Assembly: GCA_039619475.1 (NCBI GenBank)
Contig: CM077115.1
Location: forward strand, 498,067,352 to 498,131,351
Reading direction: 5' to 3'
Origin: Icerya purchasi
Taxonomy: Eukaryota > Arthropoda > Insecta > Hemiptera > Monophlebidae
Length of the DNA: 64,000 bases
Below, in pieces: positions 55,471 to 64,000 of this stretch (position 1 is the first letter of the stretch; each line of letters starts with the position of its first letter). The translations under genes were made by a program, and so were the position numbers. The notes below the pieces were generated by a model. That model was not told the origin of the DNA and searched no databases. It saw only the letters and a program-made list of their open reading frames with translations.

Positions 55471-58400
55471 AAACTCTAAGTAAATTGCCCGAACTTCAAA
55501 TAATACTCGCGCAAAACGATCCGGATATCATACTTCTACAGGAAACTAAACTAAAACCAGTAGACAATATTTATTTGAAAAACTACAACCTACACAGACA
55601 AGACTTTCCTTATCACTCAATAGCTAGTGGAGGTGTATTAATTGCTCATAAAAACCATATATATACGGAAATATTGCATCTACAAACCGCACTACAAGTA
55701 ATTGGTATTATAATCAAAATCCCATTTCGTATTACTATTTGCACTATGTATCTACATAAAGATGACGCAGTTTCGGCAGAAACTCTCAATAACCTTATAA
55801 AACAGCTGCAGAAACCATATATAATTAGCGGTGATTTCAATGCTCACAGTCAACTATGGGGCTCCAATAATACGAATACACGTGAGAAAGAAATCGAAAA
55901 ATGGATCAATGCAAATCATCTAGTTTTACTAAATAACGGTAAACCGACACACTTTAATGTATACACAGGAAGCTTTACTGCAATTGATCTATCCTTATGT
56001 AGTCAGAGCTTAGCACACTTAACGAAGTGGGATACATTCAACAGTTTACATGGTAGTGATCATTTCCCCCAACAAATACTTATCGATAACATTCAAAATA
56101 TTCCTTGCCTAAATCAGAGACTTCCAACCTGGAATGTGAAAAAAGCAAATTGGTCACTATATTCATCGCAGCTAACCTTAAGATTGGAAAATAATACCAC
56201 AGATGTTAACCAAATCAACCAATTCATCATAAATGAAATATATAAAACCGCGAAGAATTCAATTCCTATGCTGAAAACCAACCCCTCACGGAGACAAACG
56301 GTCTGGTGGTCAAATCAGTGTCAAGATGCAGTCAAACAAAAAAATAGGCTTCTATCAAAAGTTAAAAGACACCCATCAGATGATAACCTAAAATTGTTTA
56401 AAATAGAAAGGGCTAAATGAAGGCGTATTATCAGAGAAGCCAAGAAAAACTCGTGGATTAAATTCATATCAGAAATAAATGCGTTCACTCCAGTTAACAT
56501 GGTATGGAACCAAGATAAACGTATCACAGGTAGACAAACCTTAAATACCATTTCAACCATCAGAATTCCGAGTGGTCTAATAACAGATCAGCATAAAATA
56601 GCCAACACCTTTTCCGATTATTTTTACGCCGCTTCATCAACCAAACAATACTCAGATAAATTTCAGCAAATCAAATTAAAAAGAGAGAAAAATCCCATTG
56701 CATTAACTACTAACACAGACGAAGCATATAACTTTCCTTTCACTTTTAATGAATTCGAATCGGCATTAAAAACTATGAAATGTACAACAGCTGGACCCGA
56801 TAATATCCACATACTTATGATTAAACATATGAACTCGTCTTCCCAACAAACAATCTTGCAATACTTCAACCTAATTTAGAATACTAGTAAAATACCGGAT
56901 AACTGGAAAACCGCTTACATAATCCCGATACTTAAACCTGGTAAAGATCCCTTCGAAATCAGTAGTTATAGACCCATTTCACTAACCAGCTCGGTGAGTA
57001 AACTAATGGAGAAAATGGTCAACAATCGGCTAAAACAGCAACTTGAACAACGCGGATTACTAGACCCGATGCAGTTCGGATTCCGATCAAACAGAAGTGC
57101 CATAGATTCTTTAGTCAAACTTCAGCACTACATATGTGATGGATTTGTGAACAAACAATATACAGCGGTCATTAGTTTCGATCTCCAGAAGGCCTTCGAC
57201 CGTATCTGGCGATACAAAATCTTACAAAATTTAACAAAATGGAAGATAAGTGGTCGATTAGCAATGTTCATAAAAGAATTTTTACATGATAGATCATTCC
57301 GAGTGAGATTAAATAGTTTTATTTCTGAGACGAAAATATTAGAAAATGGAACCCCCCAAGGATCTGTAATTAGTCCAACACTGTTCGTTATCGGAATTAA
57401 CGAACTCTCAAAAGTTATTAAAGCACCTGTTCAGTATAGCTTATTCGCGGATGATCTGATCATTTACCTATCCGGCACGAATATCAAAAATATCCAAACA
57501 ACATTACAGCATACAGTCAATAAAGTTGTCAAATGGACTGGAAAACAAGGCCTAACCTTCTCGACAGCAAAAACGGTATGTATCACATTTGGTATACAAC
57601 GGCCTCTTCCACCTACATGCAATATTTCGCTATACAATGAACGTGTGAAAACGTCAACGTCATTGAAGATACTAGGAATAACATTCGATAGAAAATTGTC
57701 GTGAATAGATCACATACAAGCTTTACAGATCAAGTGCCACAAAGCGCTAAACGTCCTAAAGATGGTAGCGCACACAAATTGGGGTGCAGACAGAAAATCC
57801 CTATTACTTCTTTATAAAACACTGGTACTTTCAAAAATGGACTACGGATGCATATTATATAATAGTGCAAATCCCAACGCGCTCAAAAAGCTGGACTTAA
57901 TTCAAAACATCGCGATGCGACTCGTTACAGGAGCTTTAAGAACTAGCCCCACAGTTAGCCTACTAGTGGAAACGGACTTACTCCGACTCAGCGATCGGAG
58001 GAATCTACTTTCACTGAAGTACTTTTTTAAAATCTGGCATCTTCCTCATAATCCTGTTTACGGTAAAATTATAAATTCAACAACTTATACCTCGCTTTAT
58101 AAATCAACAGTACACGTTCACCTAGATAGACCACTAGCAGTGCACACCGTAGATTTGCTCTGCAGCAAATTTGATATCGAAATTCGAGGCTTTACTCATG
58201 AAGGACAACATGCGACCAATATGTGAAATCGGCATTAAAAAACATAGCTGCTAAATTATATGAAATACCATAAAGTTATCGTGGCAGTCCGAATGGGAAC
58301 AGCGCTTTGAAACAAACTCTGTATACAATAAAACCGATCCTTTCCGAATGGCATAACCGCCGAAATCGCCGGGAAGAAGTTATATTGGCACGTTTAAGAA

Positions 58401-58720
58401 TCGGACGCATAACGCACGCTTATATCTTCGAAAAGGATGAACCACTAATACGTACTGCATGCTCTAGTGTCAGCTATCCATAACTCACATATTGTCCGAA
58501 TGCGTGAGGTATACTACACAGCGACAAACATGCTTTGGAAATGCAACTTTGGACATTATCTTAAGTAACGATATCAATAATATTAATAATTTATTTTCCT
58601 TTTTAAAATTAACAAATCTTTATAATACTTTATAATAATTAGCATATGTAATTACATAATAAGATGCAAATGACCATGCAGTCGAGCATCTTTCAAATAA
58701 ATAAATAAAATAAAAATAAG
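55471..58720 (+). mobile_element. I-like element G, 5'-truncated, inserted in M
   Basis: This plus-strand ORF2 region lacks ORF1 and the start of the endonuclease and ends in an (AAATA)n tail at about 58694-58718. Removing F makes G continuous with NSKLPELQ at its left end. M coding flanks both sides (KRR on the left, NQFGFRREKG on the right), with about a dozen RT residues of M lost at the site. It is related to D and F. Its RNase H domain is missing. Confidence 0.82.
55485..58226 (+). pseudogene. Element G ORF2: one frame with isolated stops
   Basis: The reading gives LPELQIILAQNDPDIILLQE, ISGDFNAHSQLWG and GSDHFP (endonuclease), then YRPISLTSSVSK, ISFDLQKAFDRIWR, NGTPQGSVISP and LFADDLIIYL (FADD). 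The same frame holds over 2.7 kb and is broken only by TGA at 56418, TAG at 56877, TGA at 57702 and the end at 58224-58226. The C-terminal Cys/His region can be followed to about 58500 (RREEVILARLRIGR), but the RNase H between them is absent. Confidence 0.85.
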
Positions 58721-59577
58721 TAGAATCAATTTGGATTCAGAAGGGAAAAGGGAACCCGAGAGGCTATATTGACATTAAGACTAATTATGGGAAAAAAAAG
58801 CGACCTAAAGGATGAACTGTACATAACTTTTGTAGATATAGAAAAATCTTTTGACCGTGTAACATGGAGAACATTATTCTCAAAATTAGAAGAAATAAGA
58901 ATAGATCACAATGATAGGAAAATTATATGGGAATTATATAAGGAACAAAAGGCGGAAATAAGAATCGGAGATTACAGTGAAATGCAAAAATACAAAGAGG
59001 AGTAATACAGAAATGTCCGTTATTGCCTATGCTTTTAAACTTATTAATAGAAGAACCAATTACAACGATGAAAGAAAAGATTAAATGAGTGAATATAAAT
59101 GGAGAAGAAATACACTGCTTAAGATTTGCGGACGATATTAATAGCGGAAAGTGAAGAGCAACTACAATAGCAATTACTAATATTACAAAAAATGCTTGGA
59201 ATAATTAAATTTAAAAATAAATAAAGGAAAAACAAAAATATTAGTAGCTAGTATTAATGAAAAGAAGACACAGATAAATTTAGGCAAAGAAATATTAGAA
59301 CAAGTAAAACATTTTAAATACTTGGAAAGTATTATAATACAAGAAGGAAGAAGCAATATGGAAATAAGAACAAGAATAGCAATTGCCAAACAAACTTTCA
59401 TGAAAAAGAGAGAATTATTCAACAAAAATGTTAAACTAGGTACAAGGAAAAGATTAATGAAGACTTATATATGGAGTGTGTTGTTATACGGTTCGGAAAC
59501 ATGGGTATTAACAAAGAATCTTAAAAACCGATTGGAGGCCTTTGAAATGTGGGGATGGCGCCGCATTTTAAATAGCT
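58720..59577 (+). pseudogene. Element M ORF2, piece 3 (RT palm and thumb)
   Basis: NQFGFRREKGTREAILTLRL, TFVDIEKSFDRVTWR and EIRIGDYSEM mark the RT palm. Near 59125 a degraded LRFADDI-like reading appears after frame changes. FKYLESIIIQEGRSNMEIRT and then WSVLLYGSETWVLTKN and EMWGWRRILNSSWTQKK complete the thumb. L interrupts at about 59577. Confidence 0.8.
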
Positions 59578-61177
59578 CATGGACGCAGAAGAAAACAAGC
59601 CTGTTCAAAATTCCTGCATTTTGTTCAATTTATTATGCGGAGACATTGGCATTACTACGTGCCATTGAGCTCATTCCATCTTTTCCGCAATGTAAAATGT
59701 TCCTCCTAATTTCTGATTGCAAAAGCGCCCTTCAGTGTATATCCTCTGCATATGTTCCTTCTTACTCTGATCCTATTATTCTGCGCATCCGATCACTGAT
59801 TTTCAGTCTTTGCAGATTGCACTCATTAACCATCGACTTTCTTTGGATTCCTGGTCATGCCGGAATTGCGGGCAACGAAAAGGCGGATTATCTTGCTCGT
59901 TCGGCTATTTCTTCTGGGCGGCCAGTCGGACGGATTCCTTCTCATGAATTATTAAATATAGCAAAAAGTATCCAAAAGGCCAATTGGAAATCTTTTTATA
60001 AATCATCCTTCTCCAGTCCTAATTCACAATATTTTTCCATTCACCCTAATCCACCTACTCAACCATAGTATCTACATTTTCCGCACCTTCCCCGATTCAT
60101 CATATCTGCTATTTGTCGTCTTCGATCTGGTCACAGTCGACTTCCTGCTTCATTGTATCGTTTCTCCATAGTGTCCTCTCCTATTTGTCCGCTGTGTATC
60201 GATAACACAGTCGTATGTGACTCTGATCATGTATTCTTTGAATGCTCCTCTTTATCATCGGAAAGGGCAGCTCTATACGCGGAGCTTCTCTCACATGATG
60301 TTCCAACTCCATATTGTGTGTCCTTTATTCTCTCATTACAGTCAACGTTGATCATACCAATTGTAGCAAAATTCCTATCCTCTGTACTTCATTATATTAA
60401 TATCTAATCCCTTCAGTATTTCCTATTTTGGCATTCCTAACTTATCGTGTCCAGTGATTCCCAACGAACTCCTCTCTAAACGAAGAACACGCACTGATGT
60501 TGCAGTTACAGTCACAAACAGGCACAGCTCGCAGTTAATTTTGCGGGCTCGCTGTCGCATTTGCGGCCCTAACGGTAGATAGGTGAACTCCTTGTTCGCC
60601 GGCACTGCGGGCGCTGCTGTTGCAGTGTGGCCATAGTGTTCAGTGAAAATTCTGCTCATTTCCTTTTAACAGAATGGTAGGCGCTGTTTCTGCAGTCGTC
60701 GCCATAAATATGATTAATGTTTCATAATTAAAAACTATAAACTTTGCTTTATAGTGATGGAGAAAGTCATTAAACTTTCGGATAATTGTTTACGGACGCT
60801 AAGCGCTGTGTTCTATATAGGTTTCGTGCTTGATGGATCTAACTGCTTTTTAAACATCCCGTGTTTCTTCTTCCTTAATTATTTATAGCCAGATTCCTTT
60901 GTCCGTTTGTACTGTGGGCTCTGTAATTGCAGATGTGACCATGGTATGGGACAGCTAACTCCTTTTGCTCTTACCTTCGTCATTTCTTTTCTTTTCAGGA
61001 TACATACGTTTGGCATTTTTCGACGTTGATTGTTATTGTTTCTCCATCTTTGGTATAGCATTCTTTATCAGATTCCATTCCTTGTTACTCCTAATTGCTG
61101 CTATGTACACATGTTGATGGGTAATCGTCCGTTGCTGACAAGCCCAGGGAAAAACCCAAACAAGAAAAAAAAAAAAA
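59578..61177 (+). mobile_element. 5'-truncated I-like element L with a long 3' tail region
   Basis: RNase H and C-terminus: FCSIYYAETLALLRAI, LLISDCKSALQCI, DFLWIPGHAGIAGNEKAD, a TAG at about 60066, then RLRSGHSRLPASLYRFS and CDSDHVFFEC to a stop at 60405-60407. The remaining 0.75 kb up to the A run at about 61168-61184 is unassigned and contains the repeated TTGCAG...GGCCATAG motif. AAAACAA flanks the insertion on both sides, but the right copy merges with the A run. Confidence 0.75.
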
Positions 61178-61450
61178 AAAAAACAAATATAGAAATTTTG
61201 GAAATGGTGGAAGAAGAAAGGAAGCTGATAAAAATGTTGAAACAAAGAAGAGACAGATTTTTGGGACACATACTGCGCCACAACACCTTCATAACTACAA
61301 TAATGGAAGGGAAACTAGAGGGCAAGAGGAAATGAAGCAGACCTCGACTTAAATGGATAGATCAGATAAAAATAAAATTGGAAATGTATTATAATAATAT
61401 TAAAAACGTAGTACAAGACAGAAAAAAATGGGAAAGGATAATAGGTTAAG
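61178..61450 (+). pseudogene. Element M ORF2, piece 4 (C-terminus)
   Basis: TNIEILEMVEEERKLIKMLK, RDRFLGHILRHN and TTIMEGKLEGKR follow, then RPRLKWIDQIK past a stop, ending KKWERIIG. This is the C-terminal part characteristic of the GSETW LINE family and continues piece 3. Confidence 0.8.
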
Positions 61451-61548
61451 CTACAAGACAAGAGCAAGGCTCCTAAAAAGAACAAGAAATGTTACTGATG
61501 AATATAAAATATCATACATGGTATTTATGCGTATAGAGCTGATTTTAA

Positions 61549-62745
61549 TTTTTTTTTTTTCTTGTGAAAGCAACATCCTGTACCGTGTTTAACTGCTGTG
61601 GCTATTACAGTACGAAGATGCGCAGTTTGTTTTTATAGATATCTGATAGTTCTGATAAATTGTGTTATGGATAAAATTGCATCGGGGGAATTCTCAAGAA
61701 TGTTGGTGACTGTTTTGTTATTAATTGAAAGGGGCCGGTGAGGTGATAATGCTGGACAGTCGCATAGTATATGAGGAGTTGAGGGAGCAACATCTTAGCC
61801 ACAGAAAGGACAATTCATAGGAGAGGGGTTCTCTGCAAAATAAAATTATGCGACATGGGCGTGTGGCCTGTGCACAAGCGGCTAAGTGCACAGAAATCTC
61901 TCGAATACGCCTGGACCCGTAGTTTATTCTGGAAATGACTAAGGATTTGTATATGGAGAGGAGAGTTTTCGGAGGTACATTGTACTTTGTGTTTGATACA
62001 TATTTAAGAATAGATAGGAATTTATTACATTTAACTTTAAGATTGGATATGTGAGATCGCCAAGTTAGCTTTTGATCGAACAGTAGTCCAAGGAAAGTAG
62101 CAGTAGGGTGGAAATGAAGTGAGGAATTTTCTAGATTGAGGCAGATGCTAGAAGAGTTTTGACGTCCCCTTTAGAAATCAACACAGATAGACTTAGATGG
62201 AGAAAACACAAGACCGTTATTGTTACACCAGGATTGTAGTTTTGTAATAGTTTTTTGTAGGATTTTTTGAGCATTTGCTGGAAAACTGGAAGACGGGGAA
62301 ATGTTTAAGTCGTCAAAGTAGAGCCGGGCGTTTACAGGCGGAGCAATACAATCATTTATATCATTGATATAAAAAATAAACAAGGTTGCATTAAGGGCAG
62401 ATCCTTGTGATAAGCCATTCTCAGTGTGAATGGTGCTCGATGTTGACAAACCAATCTTAACATGGAACGTTCTGTTTGTTAAAAAATTATTCAGATACTT
62501 GGCCATGTTTCCAATTATACCAGCTGTTCTCAGCTTGGATAAGAGGCCGTATCGCCATACTCTGTCGAACGCCTTTTCTATATCGAAAAAGACGGAGTAT
62601 ACATGTTGGCGTCTGTGAAATGATGTTAATATTTGCCTTTGTAGGCTCAGCAGATGATTAACTGTAGTATGCTTCTTACGCCCTCCGACTTGTGACGAGG
62701 ATAGGATATTATTCTGTTCAAGGAAGAAAAGGAGACGCCGATGGT
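61549..62745 (-). pseudogene. I-like LINE relic J: RT joined to C-terminal Cys/His region
   Basis: The minus-strand reading gives LLSLQRQILTSFHRRQHVYS, FFDIEKAFDRVWR, TENGLSQGSALNATLF and ARLYFDDLNIS (catalytic box YFDD), then, after a frame change, FLGLLFDQKLTWRSHISNLK. Near 61925 the thumb (INYG) jumps to the Cys/His region of the C-terminus, so RNase H is missing. A T run at 61549-61560 marks the poly(A). It is closest to D. Confidence 0.75.
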
Positions 62746-63298
62746 GGGCACGTTTGGTAAATTACGCAGAGCGACAGAAGAGACATTTTCATTTTTATAG
62801 TTATATTAATTAACCTTTTTTTTTTTCAAATATCCAAATAATAATCTATTAGTTTATGGTGCCGTATCGTGATACTTGGGCCGAAGCACATAGAAGAGGG
62901 AAGTTACATAGAGGAGGAAAGATTCATAGTTTTGAGAAAAGCGATTACAGATTGAATTTGTTGAGGATAGTGGTAAAAAAATTTGGAAATGTATAAAGAG
63001 CTTAAAAATAGTGTAATCATTTTGATACTGACACTTAAGAATAAGATGGGAGAATCACATTGTGATCAAGTACGAAGGATTGTGAAGGATTGTTTAGGAC
63101 GTAGTAAAGAAATAGGAAAGGCCTACTGACACTCTGGTGACCGACAGTTCTTTTCAGTCGGTACAAGTTGCGAAGGGAGCTGCAGAATCTAAGTATAGAA
63201 CGACGCTTGATGATACTGATTTATTGTTCGTTCCAAAGAGCGTGAACTTATAGGATCATTGAAACCTTCAGATCACTTCTGGTGTTCGGTATTGGATG
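62746..63298. other. Unassigned sequence
   Basis: No coding frame or element end was recognised between relic J and the jockey tail. Confidence 0.4.
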
Positions 63299-64000
63299 TT
63301 TTTTTTTTTTTTTTTTTTTTTTTTTATATACAAATTACAACTGGCCAGAAGGCCATCCAGCAATTGGACTGTAACGCGAAAATAACTTGTTAGGGGTTAG
63401 CATCTAGCGATGGACCCCACTGAAATTTTAGTAACATAAAACTAGGCCAGATCAAACGGTCGACTACGTTTTAACCTTCGAACATCGAGACTATTATCAA
63501 GAAGATTGATCGCCAAAACGTTTGTGTGAGACTCCAAGCGGCCTATGTATCGCTTAGCAGCTCGCTTGATCTCGTCTTTCACGTATGGGATATTTAAGTC
63601 TTGATGTAGAGTGTGGTTAGATACGTACCAGGGCGGTGAGACTATCAGCCTTATAGCCTTGTTCTGGAACCGTTGTATCTTGTTTATGTGTGTATCCTTT
63701 TGCACAACCCCACAACATTAAACCATATGTCCAAACGGGCTTTATAATTATTTTGTACACTAAGAATTTATTTTCCAATGATAAACTAGAGTACCTGCCA
63801 AGAAGCCAATTTAATTCTTGCAATCTTATATCTAGATGTTTTCTTTTTTGTGTAATATGCTTTTGCCATGTTAATTTGCGGTCCAAATGAATGCCTAAGT
63901 ATTTTACATCTTTATCCTGGTTGATAACCACCCCATTTATTTCTAACGGCTGATACGTAAAATTTCGCAACGTGAAATCTACTTGCGTACATTTACTTTC
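63299..64000 (-). pseudogene. Jockey-clade LINE, 3' part (runs off the window)
   Basis: A T run of about 25 at 63301-63325 is the poly(A) of a minus-strand element. Coding from the window edge gives VKYLGIHLDRKLTWQKHI, LSLENKFLVYKIIIKPVWTYG and, after a frame change near 63700, FQNKAIRLIVSPPWYVSN and LNIPYVKDEIK, ending at 63442. These are hallmark jockey C-terminal blocks. TGGCC/GGCCA forms a small hairpin in the 3' UTR near 63343. Confidence 0.85.

Larger units (their letters stand above)
48640..61450 (+). mobile_element. LINE M with GSETW motif (RTE-like or related), broken by four insertions
   Basis: Coding pieces at 48640-49349, 49859-50106, 58720-59577 and 61178-61450 follow one another like a single ORF2. 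The order is post-endonuclease linker, start of RT, rest of RT and thumb, then C-terminus. Insertions K, G (containing F) and L separate them. The element is 5'-truncated inside the endonuclease. The clade is uncertain: RYGSETW-type proteins are common in insects and often labelled endonuclease-reverse transcriptase. Confidence 0.78.

Overview
This window looks like insect nuclear DNA: AT-rich, intron-containing and dominated by non-LTR retrotransposons. Every reading of function below comes from translating the sequence by eye; no database search was run, and the species cannot be named from the window.

The one host gene I can support is on the plus strand between about 22.4 and 48.5 kb. Six exons (22407-22451, 22547-22653, 25137-25347, 36928-37129, 41256-41408, 48343-48515) have GT/AG borders and matching phases. 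Together they encode the middle of a nicotinic acetylcholine receptor (Cys-loop channel) subunit, from the early beta-strands through the Cys-loop, M1, M2 and M3. The subunit is highly divergent: the agonist-binding aromatic residues and the charged rings of the pore are replaced. Its first exons and the M4 exon were not found. Its introns are filled with transposons: hAT, CR1/L2-like, I-like, mariner, a tRNA-derived SINE and a MITE.

Layout. 1-5.9 kb: I-clade element A (plus), almost intact, with zinc-knuckle ORF1 and an endonuclease-RT-RNase H ORF2. 5.9-9.7 kb: CR1/L2-like element B (plus), with most of the RT deleted. 10.0-12.0 kb: jockey (plus) and I-like (minus) relics. 12.0-14.4 kb: no recognised gene. 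14.5-21.9 kb: a CR1/L2-like element (QS) split by a 6.4 kb minus-strand I-like element D. D carries insertion H in its ORF1, and QS carries insertion R. 22.4-48.5 kb: the receptor gene with element C (CR1/L2-like, intact ORF1), I-like fragments N, T, U and E, and DNA transposons. 48.6-61.5 kb: a plus-strand LINE with a GSETW motif (M) broken by four insertions: K, G, F (which sits inside G) and L. 61.5-62.7 kb: I-like relic J (minus). 63.3-64.0 kb: jockey relic (minus) running off the window.

The retroelements form a readable insertion chronology supported by target-site duplications. Two element groups carry 3'-terminal RNA hairpins. In the CR1/L2-like group the hairpin shows compensatory base changes between copies.
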